A DNA stretch of 64,000 nucleotides from Bacteroidales bacterium (GCA_018056955.1 JAGPEQ010000003.1:14068-78067); one strand, 5' to 3'; positions 1 through 9,374 are shown, counted from the first letter of the stretch. Notes: generated from the sequence alone by a model not told the origin. Program-made: numbers and translations.

Positions 1-856
1 GCATAAGGTTAATCTCAGTGTAATAGTTGGTTTGTTTAAGTTGTTCCTCAGGGCCATTGTATTTGCCAAAAACAAAAGTACGTGTCATCATGGCTCGTTT
101 GGCAGGTCCTGCAAACCATCCACGGTCGAGTTCAGGCTCAGGTTCGCATGCGCCTAAGAAGTGCCATTTACCATCGACCCATACCTCTACCCAGGCGTGA
201 TTGTCGTCGGTGTGAGCCCAGCGGGGTGTGTAGACCTGACGTGCTGGTATGCCTACTGAACGATAGGCTGCTACTGCAAATGTCGATTCCTCGCCACAAC
301 GGCCAATGGCTGAACGAACTGATGTTAGCGGCCCACATGTGCGCTCATCGGTCGATTGGTAGGTAACCTTCTCGTGGCACCAATAATTAACCTCAAGCGC
401 AGCCTGGTATGTATTGAGGCCCAGAAGGCGCTCCTTTAGTTCCTCGAAGAAAATCTCGCGGGCGTTATCGGTGTACTCGTTGTTAACCCTGTAAGGTAGG
501 ACAAAGTGAAGAAATATATCAGCTGGCACTTTCCTTGCCCACTTAAATTCTTTCCGCGCTTTTAGCGCTAGCTGAACGTTCTTCAGAACATACTCTGGTG
601 AGTGCATTGCTAAATCGCTTAGTGGCATGTATGCGTAAAGAAACTCAAACCCTTCGCGCTCTTTAGTGGTAAGTTCTGAGTTGATTATTTTGTAAATGGA
701 TGAATCGTAGGCAGCAATTAGCTTGACCCTTTCCTCGAATTGGGCATGAACCTCTTTGCGTTTATCGCTGCCTTTGATGAGGTGGCGGTTAAGAATGGTA
801 TCGCAGGAGCTAAGGATTATAAGCAGCAATGCGCTGATAGTTACAATCTTCTTCAT
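1..856 (-). CDS. Transglutaminase-like domain lipoprotein, C-terminus cut by the window edge
   Basis: The reading frame opens with ATG at 856 and is still open at base 1, giving about 285 residues. The N-terminus is a short hydrophobic segment ending LIILSSC, a lipoprotein signal with the modified cysteine near residue 16. Further in is a transglutaminase core: a GRCGEES segment supplies the nucleophilic Cys, and the run ARQVYTPRWAHTDDNHAWVE supplies the His, followed by the Gly-Lys-Trp-His segment typical of the family. Such proteins are papain-like thiol enzymes or peptide-bond-modifying proteins facing the periplasm or cell surface. The substrate cannot be told from the sequence. It is transcribed away from recA and separated from it by the hairpin at 957-1049. 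Confidence 0.8.
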   Translation of the reverse strand, partial: MKKIVTISALLLIILSSCDTILNRHLIKGSDKRKEVHAQFEERVKLIAAYDSSIYKIINSELTTKEREGFEFLYAYMPLSDLAMHSPEYVLKNVQLALKARKEFKWARKVPADIFLHFVLPYRVNNEYTDNAREIFFEELKERLLGLNTYQAALEVNYWCHEKVTYQSTDERTCGPLTSVRSAIGRCGEESTFAVAAYRSVGIPARQVYTPRWAHTDDNHAWVEVWVDGKWHFLGACEPEPELDRGWFAGPAKRAMMTRTFVFGKYNGPEEQLKQTNYYTEINLM

Positions 857-956
857 GTTGTAAGCTGTTTGTAATCAAAAAATAAATGTAAGTAATTTTT
901 CGATTCAAACCTAAAGGTGTTGGGTAAATTGTGATTTTATGGTAAAATAAAAGAAA

Positions 957-1049
957 ACTGCCTCAAAAAGATTTTTTTGTTCAGGCCATGTATTGAACGC
1001 AATGCTGAGATAGGTTCAAAACCGTTGCCCTTTATCTTTTTGAGGCAGT
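957..1049. terminator. Long-arm inverted repeat downstream of recA
   Basis: ACTGCCTCAAAAAGAT at 957-972 is repeated exactly in inverse orientation at 1034-1049, giving a 16-bp perfect stem with a 61-base loop. On the minus strand the second arm is followed by TTTTCTTTTATTTT, so it probably terminates recA. The loop contains further short inverted pieces (GTTCA/TGAAC). The loop is long for an intrinsic terminator. Confidence 0.55.
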
Positions 1050-1071
1050 ATTGTGTGGTTAATGTGTTGTT

Positions 1072-2094
1072 TTACTGCGCTTTGAGCGTTTCCCTGATTT
1101 TTGTTTCAATCTCGTTTGATAGTTCTGGATTATCGAGCAGGAGCTGGCGAACAGCATCGCGGCCTTGACCAAGTTTAGTTTCGCCATAGCTGAACCATGA
1201 ACCGCTTTTCTTGATGATATTCAGTTCAACGCCAAGGTCAATGATTTCACCTGTTTTGGATATTCCCTCACCAAAAATAATATCGAACTCGGCTTTGCGG
1301 AATGGGGGCGCAACCTTGTTCTTAACAATTTTAACCCTAACGCGGTTACCGGTCGATTCCTCTCCATCCTTAAGCTGGTTCAGCTTACGGATATCAACAC
1401 GAACCGAAGCGTAGAACTTGAGGGCATTCCCACCGGTGGTGGTTTCAGGGTTGCCAAACATTACGCCAATTTTGTCGCGTAGCTGGTTGATGAAAATACA
1501 GCAGGTGTTGGTTTTGCTGATGGTGGCAGTGAGCTTACGCAACGCTTGCGACATCAGTCGGGCTTGAAGGCCCATCTTGCTATCGCCCATATCGCCTTCA
1601 ATTTCAGCTTTAGGGGTAAGGGCAGCCACCGAGTCGATGACAATGATGTCAATTGAGCCTGAGCGGATAAGGTTATCGGCAATTTCAAGGGCTTGCTCAC
1701 CGTTATCGGGCTGGGCAAAAAGTAGATTCTCCACATCAACGCCAAGCTTCTCGGCATAGGTGCGGTCAAAAGCATGTTCCGCATCGATGATGGCGGCAAG
1801 GCCGCCTTGCTTTTGAGCTTCGGCAATGGCGTGGATGGCAAGAGTGGTCTTACCCGACGATTCGGGGCCGTAGATTTCAACCACTCGCCCACGGGGATAT
1901 CCACCAACCCCAAGGGCTACATCGAGCGCTATTGACCCTGATGAGATGACTGGCACTTCCGATACGGCTTTATCGCCAAGCCTCATTATTGAACCCTTAC
2001 CAAAATCCTTCTCAATTTTATCGATTGTCGATTGAAGGGCCTTTAGCTTTTCCTTGTTAATTTCCTTGCGTTCCTTGTTTTCAGTTGCTTCCAT
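1072..2094 (-). CDS. recA: Recombinase RecA
   Basis: This is the RecA strand-exchange ATPase that forms filaments on single-stranded DNA for homologous recombination and for triggering the SOS response. The 340 residues are a normal length. The Walker A loop GPESSGKTT lies near residue 75, the Walker B strand ([10 protein letters not shown]) near 150, and the family signatures [13 protein letters not shown] and NKVAPPF are present. The start codon at 2094 directly follows the TAA stop of bcp with no gap, so the two are almost certainly co-transcribed and translationally coupled. No intein or frameshift is seen. Confidence 0.98.
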   Translation of the reverse strand: MEATENKERKEINKEKLKALQSTIDKIEKDFGKGSIMRLGDKAVSEVPVISSGSIALDVALGVGGYPRGRVVEIYGPESSGKTTLAIHAIAEAQKQGGLAAIIDAEHAFDRTYAEKLGVDVENLLFAQPDNGEQALEIADNLIRSGSIDIIVIDSVAALTPKAEIEGDMGDSKMGLQARLMSQALRKLTATISKTNTCCIFINQLRDKIGVMFGNPETTTGGNALKFYASVRVDIRKLNQLKDGEESTGNRVRVKIVKNKVAPPFRKAEFDIIFGEGISKTGEIIDLGVELNIIKKSGSWFSYGETKLGQGRDAVRQLLLDNPELSNEIETKIRETLKAQ

Positions 2095-2565
2095 TTACTT
2101 ATTTATTTCGGATAGTATTTGTTTTACGTGTTCCTTGGTATCAACCTTATTAAAAACATGTGTGATAGTGCCATTTTCATTTATCACATATGTTGTGCGG
2201 AGAATACCAAAGTATGCTTTACCGTACATCTTTTTCTCACCCCATGCTCCATACTTTTCGGCAATCGCATGGTCTACATCGGCTATTAAGCGGAAAGGCA
2301 GGTTGTATTTATGAATAAAATTTTGATGCGATTTCTCGGAATCGGGGCTAACGCCAACCACTTCCATGCCTAAGCTCTGTAAATCATCATAACCATCGCG
2401 TAAACTGCAAGCTTCAGCGGTACAACCGCTGGTGTTGTCCTTGGGGTAAAAGTAAAGGATCAACTTTTTCCCCTTAAAATCCGATAGTTTAATGGTTTTA
2501 CCATCCTGATCCTTCCCAATGAATTCAGGAGCCAAATCGCCTGGTTTTAAGATTGTTGTCGCCAT
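2095..2565 (-). CDS. bcp: Thioredoxin-dependent peroxiredoxin (Bcp/PrxQ type)
   Basis: A 156-residue cytosolic thiol peroxidase that reduces hydrogen peroxide and organic peroxides with electrons from thioredoxin. The N-terminal half has the PrxQ active site FYPKDNTSGCTAEACSLRD: the peroxidatic Cys of GCT and, five residues later, the resolving Cys of EAC, which is the atypical two-cysteine layout. There is no signal peptide. It is the first gene of a bcp-recA pair joined stop-to-start. The pairing puts peroxide defence and DNA repair on one transcript; this is an inference from spacing, and no regulator site was recognised upstream. Confidence 0.95.
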   Translation of the reverse strand: MATTILKPGDLAPEFIGKDQDGKTIKLSDFKGKKLILYFYPKDNTSGCTAEACSLRDGYDDLQSLGMEVVGVSPDSEKSHQNFIHKYNLPFRLIADVDHAIAEKYGAWGEKKMYGKAYFGILRTTYVINENGTITHVFNKVDTKEHVKQILSEINK

Positions 2566-2876
2566 AGTAATCTGTTTGTAAAGTTAATTTTTTGTTTGTT
2601 AAATGGAAATGCCTTAGGCATTTATTTATTAACAAGCTGCAAGGTGTTTGGTTTTAAAAAATGAAAGTTAGTTAACCTCAACAAAAAAAGTTCATATCCT
2701 TTTGTAAACTATGCGATAAATGCTCTTTTTAATCCTGAGCAAATACTTTATCTTTTTCAATGTCATTATAAAGATATTCAGTTACCGGCAAACGGGAAAA
2801 TCCGCTCATTGGGGTAAAAACTATTCAGTGCAGGCTTGAATTGATGGTTTTAAATATGGCTAGTTCTATAATAGCA
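2566..2876. other. Intergenic region between bcp and the CPBP gene
   Basis: 311 bases without a gene. It holds one small perfect hairpin, AAATGCC-TTA-GGCATTT at 2607-2623, about 40 bases upstream of the bcp start, and AT-rich DNA. No consensus promoter was recognised. Confidence 0.4.
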
Positions 2877-3512
2877 CTAAAAATCGGGTACATAAAAGAA
2901 GTAGCCTAATCCAATGGTGAATAGGAAATTGCCAACAATTGCATGTTCTAATGATACTACTAGTATTGAGCGATGTTTAAAGTAGCTGTATGCCCAAACA
3001 AAACCAATTATGGTAGCACCAGCAACAGCTATCCAGTTTCTAAAAATTATATGAAGTAATCCAAAAAGAATCCCATTTAATGTGATAACAATTTTATCAT
3101 TTTTGAAAAGGGGTGTGTATCGGTGGAAGAAAAACCCACGGTATATAACTTCCTGCGTAAAGGCTGACCAAATGGGGTAAAAAAACATGATTAGTAGCCA
3201 AAGCTCTGTCCTATGTAATGGTAAGTAAAAGAGTTGCTCACTAGGAAGGAAGATAAAACTAAGTAAACTTATTGCCAGTAGTGAAATGAGAATACGCAAG
3301 CTAAGCGTTCTCCAACTTCTGTATCCATTAAATCCAAACGATTTTTTACTAAACGATTTGGTGGTGAGTAAATAAAATAGTGCAATTAAAAACACTACTA
3401 AAAGCGGAATGCTTTTGGGTAATTTCAGGTTGTTGAAGTAGAAAGCTACAGGTAGCCCAACAAAAAGGGCAGCCAGTTCAATCCACCGAACAATTTTTGG
3501 AATCGGTGCCAT
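2877..3512 (-). CDS. CPBP family intramembrane glutamic protease-like protein
   Basis: A 211-residue polytopic membrane protein with about six hydrophobic segments. Its C-terminal half has the CPBP (CAAX-processing and bacteriocin-processing) layout: motif 1 as QEVIYRGFFFHRY, motif 2 as FGLLH, and motif 3 as HAIVGN. In most members motif 1 is EExxxR; here the first Glu is Gln, while the second Glu, the Arg and both His residues remain. It may have altered activity or be a scaffold. It lies 12 bases downstream of the SnoaL-histidine kinase gene on the same strand, so the two are likely one operon. Substrate unknown. Confidence 0.8.
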   Translation of the reverse strand: MAPIPKIVRWIELAALFVGLPVAFYFNNLKLPKSIPLLVVFLIALFYLLTTKSFSKKSFGFNGYRSWRTLSLRILISLLAISLLSFIFLPSEQLFYLPLHRTELWLLIMFFYPIWSAFTQEVIYRGFFFHRYTPLFKNDKIVITLNGILFGLLHIIFRNWIAVAGATIIGFVWAYSYFKHRSILVVSLEHAIVGNFLFTIGLGYFFYVPDF

Positions 3513-3524
3513 TGCTGGAAATGG

Positions 3525-4712
3525 TTATTTGGGTAATTCAACAATTACTGTTGTCCCTTTGTTTGGTTCGGAGATAAATTTAAGGTTGCCTTTTAGCTTG
3601 TTGGTTAACTCTTTGCAGGTAAACAGACCTATTCCAGTGCCTTTTTCGTTATCGGTTCCTCTGCTTGATTGATAATTCTTAAAAAGATTTTTAAGCTGTT
3701 CGGCTGTCATACCAATACCATTATCAACAATTTTGATGGAAAGGATGGTGGGCTCATTGCTAACCTGGATTTTTATTTCACCTTCCGGGTAAGTGAACTT
3801 TATAGCGTTTGAAACCAGATTACGAATGATGACAGCCAGCATATCGGGGTCGGTGTTTACCATAAGTTCACTGGGAACTTCTTCTGTTAGCGTGATTCGT
3901 TTTTTTTGCCAAATGGGGCGCAGAACGTTTACCTGCTTTTGTATCAGGGAGTCTATAGGGATTTCCCTGTATTTGGGCTCAATGGCATTGGAGTTTAGCT
4001 TTGCCCAGTTTAGAAGATTCTCGGTTAAATCATAAAGGTTGTGGGCAAGGTCGTTTAGCAGTTGAAGGCGAAGCTGAAAATACTCCTTGTTTTCAAAATC
4101 GTCCTCAAAGTTCATCAGCATAAGGTCAGTTATTCCCAGAAAGGCGTTGAATGGACTTTTAAGGTCGTGCGACACAATAGAGAAAAGTTTTGAAAGCGAT
4201 TGGTTCATTTCCTTTAGCTGCTGGTTCTGCTTTTCCAGCTCCTGTTGTTTGATAATAAGCTGATTCTTAAGTTCCCTGTTTTGCTTGAGTACAGCCGATA
4301 AGGGCACACTTTCGCCCTCCTGTTGCATTTCTGTGGGCTGCGACCAATGACCGTGAATAATTTTCCACTCACCCTTTTCTTTACGTAGAATGGCAGTTGT
4401 TCTATTGTTTGTGTATTCAAACTCGCCGGTTGGGAGCAGGAACTTCATGTCAACTAAACCCATTACATAGGCCGAATCGGCTGTAATGGGACATACCTTT
4501 AAAGTTTTAAACTGATAGGTAAAAGGTTCGGGCGCCTGGGCGAATTCCCGTCGGAATAGTTCAGTGGAGTGCTGATATGTTACGCTGAACTCATCTACAC
4601 CAGTTCCAATCATGTTAAAATCAGGAGAAAACGCATTAAGCGTATCTTCGAGCTTGCGTTGAACATAATCTTCAAAATACTTAAGGTACGCCTGCTTAAC
4701 TTCGTTCTCCAT
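3525..4712 (-). CDS. Histidine kinase with N-terminal SnoaL-like sensor domain
   Basis: About 395 residues. Residues 1-125 resemble a SnoaL/NTF2-like cone domain with a Trp-Lys-Ile-Ile-His-Gly-His-Trp end. A glutamine-rich coiled coil (about 135-175) links it to a kinase core: H box SHDLKSPF with the phospho-His near residue 182, N box NLVSNAIKF, G1 DNGIGM and G2 GTGIGL. No membrane segment is visible, so it senses a cytosolic signal; no receiver domain or partner regulator is adjacent. I chose the Met at 4712 (MENEV) rather than the frame's first possible start at 4733, because a promoter -7 box lies at 4731-4738 and would overlap an upstream start. It leads a likely two-gene operon with the CPBP protein. 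Confidence 0.85.
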   Translation of the reverse strand: MENEVKQAYLKYFEDYVQRKLEDTLNAFSPDFNMIGTGVDEFSVTYQHSTELFRREFAQAPEPFTYQFKTLKVCPITADSAYVMGLVDMKFLLPTGEFEYTNNRTTAILRKEKGEWKIIHGHWSQPTEMQQEGESVPLSAVLKQNRELKNQLIIKQQELEKQNQQLKEMNQSLSKLFSIVSHDLKSPFNAFLGITDLMLMNFEDDFENKEYFQLRLQLLNDLAHNLYDLTENLLNWAKLNSNAIEPKYREIPIDSLIQKQVNVLRPIWQKKRITLTEEVPSELMVNTDPDMLAVIIRNLVSNAIKFTYPEGEIKIQVSNEPTILSIKIVDNGIGMTAEQLKNLFKNYQSSRGTDNEKGTGIGLFTCKELTNKLKGNLKFISEPNKGTTVIVELPK

Positions 4713-4730
4713 TTTATTCAAATTGAATCT

Positions 4731-4763
4731 CAAATTTAAAAATCAAAAGTTGTATTATGCAAA
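4731..4763 (-). promoter_or_regulatory. Promoter of the SnoaL-kinase gene
   Basis: Read on the minus strand, TTTG (4763-4760), a 21-base spacer and TAAATTTG (4738-4731) match the Bacteroidota -33/-7 pattern. It is back-to-back with the carA promoter and supports the kinase start at 4712. Confidence 0.5.
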
Positions 4764-4788
4764 CTCTTTCTGTTCTTTTTTGTAAAGT

Positions 4789-4818
4789 TTTGATTTTTAG
4801 AAAAAAGTTGTAGTTTTG
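4789..4818 (+). promoter_or_regulatory. Promoter of carAB
   Basis: TTTG at 4789-4792 and TAGTTTTG at 4811-4818, spaced by 18 bases, fit the Bacteroidota housekeeping promoter. Transcription would begin near 4825, leaving a leader of about 200 bases before carA. Confidence 0.65.
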
Positions 4819-4874
4819 TATGAACATTCAGGACATGATTCCACTTAAAAAAATATTGCTGTCAGTAAAGCATA

Positions 4875-4944
4875 CAGGTTTCGAACAAACAATACTTTCA
4901 GCTAACTCCATTGATAACCTGCCAGTTTTGGCAGGTTTTTTTTT
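4875..4944 (+). promoter_or_regulatory. Candidate transcription attenuator in the carAB leader
   Basis: AACCTGCCA (4916-4924), loop GTTT and TGGCAGGTT (4929-4937), followed by seven more T, form a textbook intrinsic terminator inside the leader, 84 bases before carA. CAGGTT at 4875-4880 can instead pair with AACCTG at 4916-4921, which would break the terminator, so an antiterminator is available. The signal (pyrimidine or arginine status, translation rate) is not visible. Confidence 0.6.
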
Positions 4945-5027
4945 GCCCTACAGAAAAGGGTTGCAAACGTTCAGTTTAAAGTTGATTTATCGAACTTCAA
5001 ACTATAAATCTCTTAAATTATTCCAGA

Positions 5028-6101
5028 ATGAATCAACAACAAAAAGCAAAGCTTGTGCTGGAGGATGGCTCAGTTTATACTGGTTACTCGTTTGGGTATG
5101 CCGGTAACACATCGGGTGAGGTTGTTTTTAATACGGCAATGAATGGATATCCCGAGAGTTTAACTGATCCGTCGTACTTCGGACAAATTCTTGTGGCCAC
5201 TTTCCCCTTGGTTGGCAACTATGGGGTACCCGAACCTAATCCTTTGGGAGGAATTGAACAGAATTGGGAATCGGGCAGGATTCACATTAAGGGCTTAGTG
5301 GTGTGCGAGTACAGCCAAAATTATAGTCACTGGAATGCGAACAAAAGCCTAGGGCAATGGCTAAATGAAAACAAGATTCCGGCAATAAGTGGTATTGATA
5401 CCCGCAAGCTTACCAAACAATTGCGCGAAAAGGGTTGTATGTTGGGAAAAATTATTGTTGATGGCGATACGGATTGGTACGATCCCAATGCCGATAACCC
5501 GGTTGCACATGTATCGGTAGCAAAACCAATTACCTATGGGAATGGAAAGAAAACAATTGTTCTGGTTGATTGCGGAGTAAAAAACAACATCCTGCGTTGC
5601 CTTTTAAGACGCGATGTACAGGTTATTCGCGTGCCTTACAACTATAACTTTTTGAGCCAGAAATTCGATGGTGTTCTCATCTCCAATGGTCCGGGCGACC
5701 CCAAGGTGAACATTGAAACCATTGATAATATTCGTCGGCTAATTGAAATGGATAAACCGGTAATGGGAATTTGCCTGGGTAATCAGCTTTTGGCTTTGGC
5801 CTCAGGGGCAAATACCTATAAGCTACCCTATGGCCATAGGGGGCATAATCAGCCTGTGAGGCTAAAAGGAACTGACCGCTGCTTTGTTACCTCGCAAAAC
5901 CATGGTTTTGCAATTGAGCCATCGACCCTTTCCGATGAATGGGAGGTGATGTTTGAAAACCTGAACGATGGAACCTGCGAGGGTATAAGGCATAAAGCCA
6001 AGCCTTTTTTTGCAGTTCAGTTTCATCCGGAGGCTTCGGGAGGACCAAACGATACCGAGTTCCTGTTCGATGAGTTTATTAACCTAATTGACAACAAGTA
6101 A
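5028..6101 (+). CDS. carA: Carbamoyl-phosphate synthase, small (glutaminase) subunit
   Basis: 357 residues. It hydrolyses glutamine and channels ammonia to CarB for carbamoyl phosphate, the precursor of arginine and pyrimidines. The N-terminal CPSase small domain begins KLVLEDGSVYTGYSFG. The C-terminal class I amidotransferase domain has the nucleophile in GICLGNQLLALASG (about residue 247) and the catalytic His/Glu in QFHPEASGGP (about residue 332). carB starts 11 bases after its stop. The leader upstream carries the attenuator-like structure at 4875-4944. Confidence 0.98.
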   Translation: MNQQQKAKLVLEDGSVYTGYSFGYAGNTSGEVVFNTAMNGYPESLTDPSYFGQILVATFPLVGNYGVPEPNPLGGIEQNWESGRIHIKGLVVCEYSQNYSHWNANKSLGQWLNENKIPAISGIDTRKLTKQLREKGCMLGKIIVDGDTDWYDPNADNPVAHVSVAKPITYGNGKKTIVLVDCGVKNNILRCLLRRDVQVIRVPYNYNFLSQKFDGVLISNGPGDPKVNIETIDNIRRLIEMDKPVMGICLGNQLLALASGANTYKLPYGHRGHNQPVRLKGTDRCFVTSQNHGFAIEPSTLSDEWEVMFENLNDGTCEGIRHKAKPFFAVQFHPEASGGPNDTEFLFDEFINLIDNK

Positions 6102-6112
6102 AATAGATTTAT

Positions 6113-9100
6113 ATGCCACATTTACGCAAATACAGCAAAGTTTTAGTGCTTGGTTCGGGAGCGCTTAAGATTGGCGAGGCCGGCGAATTCGACTACAGCG
6201 GTTCACAGGCGCTAAAGGCACTAAAGGAGGAGGGAATAGCAACAGTTCTGGTAAATCCCAACATTGCCACGGTTCAAACCAGTCAGGATGTTGCCGATAC
6301 CATCTACTTTGAACCAGTAAAACCCGAAACGGTTCGACAAATCATTGAGAAGGAACAACCCGATGGAATATTCCTCTCGTTTGGTGGACAAACCGCACTA
6401 AACTGCGGGGTGGAACTTTACCAGAATGGCACACTCCGGGATTTCAATGTTGAAGTGCTTGGTACGCCAGTTAGCACTATTATCAGCACTGAGGATAGGG
6501 AACTCTTTGTTAAAGAGTTAAACCAAATCGGGGTGAGCACTCCACGAAGCATTGCCGTGAATACTGTGGCTGAAGCGGTTGATGCCGCTCATCAAATTGG
6601 CTACCCGGTTATTGTTCGTGCTGCCTTTACTCTGGGAGGGCAGGGTAGCGGATTCTGCTCAAACCCACAAGAGTTAAAGGCTTTGGCAACCAATGCGCTC
6701 ACTTATGCACCACAAATACTGGTTGAAGAATCGCTAAAGGGCTGGAAAGAGGTTGAGTACGAGGTGGTACGCGATAGGTTCGATAATTGCATAACAGTTT
6801 GCAATATGGAAAACTTCGATCCATTAGGCATTCATACTGGCGAAAGCATAGTAGTTGCGCCTTCGCAAACGCTATCAAACTCCGAGTACCATAAATTACG
6901 GGCGCTCTCAATAAAAATAGTTCGTCACCTGGGAATAGTAGGGGAGTGTAATGTTCAGTTTGCACTCGATCCTAGTAGTGAGAATTATAGAGTGATTGAG
7001 GTAAACGCTCGCTTATCGCGCTCATCGGCTTTGGCATCCAAAGCTACCGGTTACCCACTAGCATTTGTAGCTGCTAAGTTAGGTTTAGGTTATGGCCTGT
7101 TTGAGCTAAAAAACTCCGTTACCCACAAAACAACGGCATTCTTTGAGCCTGCCCTCGACTATGTTGTGGTAAAAATACCCCGATGGGATTTAGCTAAGTT
7201 CAAGGGGGCATCGCGCCAAATTGGGTCGGCTATGAAGAGCGTGGGTGAGGTTATGGCCATAGGCCGTTCATTTGAGGAAGCCATTCAAAAAGGCCTTAGG
7301 ATGATAGGGCAGGGAATGCATGGGCTTGTAGCAAATCAGCATTTTAACCCGTCGGACCTTAAACTGATGCTTGAGAATCCTACTGATCAAAGAATTTTTG
7401 CCATTGCCCAGGCATTTGAGCAAGGATGGACTGCGGAGGATATTAATGCAATCACAAGAATTGATAGTTGGTTTCTCGATAAGCTTCAGGGTATAGTTGA
7501 GCTTTCCAGGCATCTTGCAGGTTACTCAGCCATTGAGCAAGTACCATCGGAACTTGTTGTTCAAGCTAAACGGAATGGCTTTTCCGATTTCCAGTTGGCT
7601 CGTATCATTTACAATCCATCCAACAATAAAATTGAGCAGTACCAACAGCAGGTACGGAACTACAGGAAAAGCTGTGGGATTGTTCCTTGTGTAAAGCAGA
7701 TTGACACATTGGCAGCCGAATTCCCATCGGAAACCGCATACCTTTACATGACCTACCATGGGAATGAGGACGATACATCCGTAAAACCTAAGCCCAAAGT
7801 TCTTGTTTTGGGTTCAGGGGCATATCGTATTGGTAGTTCTGTTGAATTTGATTGGTGCACCGTTAGTGCAGTAAAGGAGCTCCGACGCTTGGGATTTGAG
7901 GCGATTGTAGTTAACTACAACCCCGAAACCGTAAGTACCGATTACGACGTATGCGATAAGCTTTACTTTGATGAGCTTTCCTTTGAGAGGGTGATGGATA
8001 TCGTTGAGGTTGAGCGTCCGTTAGGTGTAATAGTATCGGTTGGTGGACAAATACCCAATAATCTGGCAGGAAGGCTGAGTAAAGCAGGGGTGATGGTTCT
8101 GGGAACCTCACCCGTTTCAATTGATATGGCCGAAGATCGACAAAAATTCTCGGCTTTGCTCGATAAACTCGGTATCGATCAGCCAGAGTGGCAGGAGTTA
8201 ACCACCATGGAACAGGTGCAGGAGTTCGTAAATCGTGTTGGTTATCCCGTTTTAATTCGTCCTTCCTACGTCCTTTCGGGTTCGGCAATGAATGTGGTTT
8301 CAAACGCCGACGATTTGAACGAGTACTTAACTGTTGCAGCCGAAGTGTCCAAAGCCCATCCGGTAGTAATCTCTGAGTTTATCGAAGGGGCAAAGGAAAT
8401 TGAATACGATGCTGTGGCTAATAATGGTCGGATATTTGTTGATGCCATATCGGAACATATTGAGTTTGCTGGTGTTCACTCGGGCGATGCTACCCTGGTA
8501 TTTCCGCCCCAGCGCCTCTACCTGGAAACCATCCGCCGTATTAGGCGTGTTGCTGCAGCTCTTGCAGCCGAACTTAAAATTACAGGCCCCTTTAACATTC
8601 AGTTTCTGGCAAAGAACAACCAAATAAAGGTAATAGAGTGCAACCTCAGGGCAAGTAGAAGTTTTCCGTTTGTTTCAAAGGTGATGAATTTTGATATGAT
8701 AGCCGTTGCCGTTGATTTTATGATGGGTGTAGCACCTAAAACCAATCCACCATCGATGCTCGATATCGCCCATGTGGGTGTAAAAGCCTCACAGTTCTCA
8801 TTTGGAAGGATTACCTTTGCCGACCCAGTGCTGGGTGTTGAGATGGCCTCAACCGGAGAGGTTGGCTGCATTGGGCAAAGTGTTAATGTGGCCTTGCTTA
8901 AAGCGATGTTGTCGGTAGGGCATAGAATTCCACAGGGTTCAATCTTGGTTTCATCTGGGCCTTTAAGGTCAAAACTCTCCCTTATCGATCCCATTGCCCG
9001 TTTGGCCAGGCGTGGTTTTGTAATCTACGCAACAAGGGGAACTGCATCGTTCCTTAACGACCATGGCATACCTGCCATTGCCGTTTCCTGGCCCGATGAG

Positions 9101-9346
9101 CCAGAAAATGCTCCTAATAGCCTGAATCTTATTCAGAATCGACTGGTTGATTTGGTAATCAACATCCCTAAAAATCTCTCGCGCAGCGAGCTCGATAACG
9201 ATTATACCATTCGCCGTTCAGCTGTTGATTACAACATCCCGCTAATTACCAATGCTCGACTTGCAGCCGCTTTTATTGAGGCGTTTCTGAATACCGATAA
9301 TATCCAAATGGAGGTGAAAAGCTATAATGAACTAGTTGGAAGTTAG
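6113..9346 (+). CDS. carB: Carbamoyl-phosphate synthase, large subunit
   Basis: 1077 residues, the normal length. It makes carbamoyl phosphate from bicarbonate, ammonia from CarA and two ATP. Two homologous synthetase halves are visible, each opening with a VLVLGSGA[LY][KR]IG dinucleotide-like loop (residues about 10 and 565) and each containing an ATP-grasp domain (for example RAAFTLGGQGSG and RPSYVLSGSAMN). The last roughly 140 residues form the MGS-like allosteric domain (Val-Ile-Tyr-Ala-Thr-Arg-Gly-Thr-Ala), where UMP and ornithine act in E. coli. No frameshift is seen. Confidence 0.98.
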   Translation: MPHLRKYSKVLVLGSGALKIGEAGEFDYSGSQALKALKEEGIATVLVNPNIATVQTSQDVADTIYFEPVKPETVRQIIEKEQPDGIFLSFGGQTALNCGVELYQNGTLRDFNVEVLGTPVSTIISTEDRELFVKELNQIGVSTPRSIAVNTVAEAVDAAHQIGYPVIVRAAFTLGGQGSGFCSNPQELKALATNALTYAPQILVEESLKGWKEVEYEVVRDRFDNCITVCNMENFDPLGIHTGESIVVAPSQTLSNSEYHKLRALSIKIVRHLGIVGECNVQFALDPSSENYRVIEVNARLSRSSALASKATGYPLAFVAAKLGLGYGLFELKNSVTHKTTAFFEPALDYVVVKIPRWDLAKFKGASRQIGSAMKSVGEVMAIGRSFEEAIQKGLRMIGQGMHGLVANQHFNPSDLKLMLENPTDQRIFAIAQAFEQGWTAEDINAITRIDSWFLDKLQGIVELSRHLAGYSAIEQVPSELVVQAKRNGFSDFQLARIIYNPSNNKIEQYQQQVRNYRKSCGIVPCVKQIDTLAAEFPSETAYLYMTYHGNEDDTSVKPKPKVLVLGSGAYRIGSSVEFDWCTVSAVKELRRLGFEAIVVNYNPETVSTDYDVCDKLYFDELSFERVMDIVEVERPLGVIVSVGGQIPNNLAGRLSKAGVMVLGTSPVSIDMAEDRQKFSALLDKLGIDQPEWQELTTMEQVQEFVNRVGYPVLIRPSYVLSGSAMNVVSNADDLNEYLTVAAEVSKAHPVVISEFIEGAKEIEYDAVANNGRIFVDAISEHIEFAGVHSGDATLVFPPQRLYLETIRRIRRVAAALAAELKITGPFNIQFLAKNNQIKVIECNLRASRSFPFVSKVMNFDMIAVAVDFMMGVAPKTNPPSMLDIAHVGVKASQFSFGRITFADPVLGVEMASTGEVGCIGQSVNVALLKAMLSVGHRIPQGSILVSSGPLRSKLSLIDPIARLARRGFVIYATRGTASFLNDHGIPAIAVSWPDEPENAPNSLNLIQNRLVDLVINIPKNLSRSELDNDYTIRRSAVDYNIPLITNARLAAAFIEAFLNTDNIQMEVKSYNELVGS

Positions 9347-9374
9347 GATAGGTGCCTAATGAACTAATTTTGGT

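Noticed and set aside
1554-1913. 119-codon frame inside recA on the same strand
   Set aside because: It is a shifted reading of recA, whose own frame is intact and full of family motifs.
4820-5107. 95-codon frame before and into carA
   Set aside because: It starts at or before the predicted transcription start, runs through the terminator hairpin and overlaps the carA start in another frame. It has no domain-like content.
8266-8994. Several long antisense frames inside carB
   Set aside because: They are shadows of a highly conserved gene in other frames.
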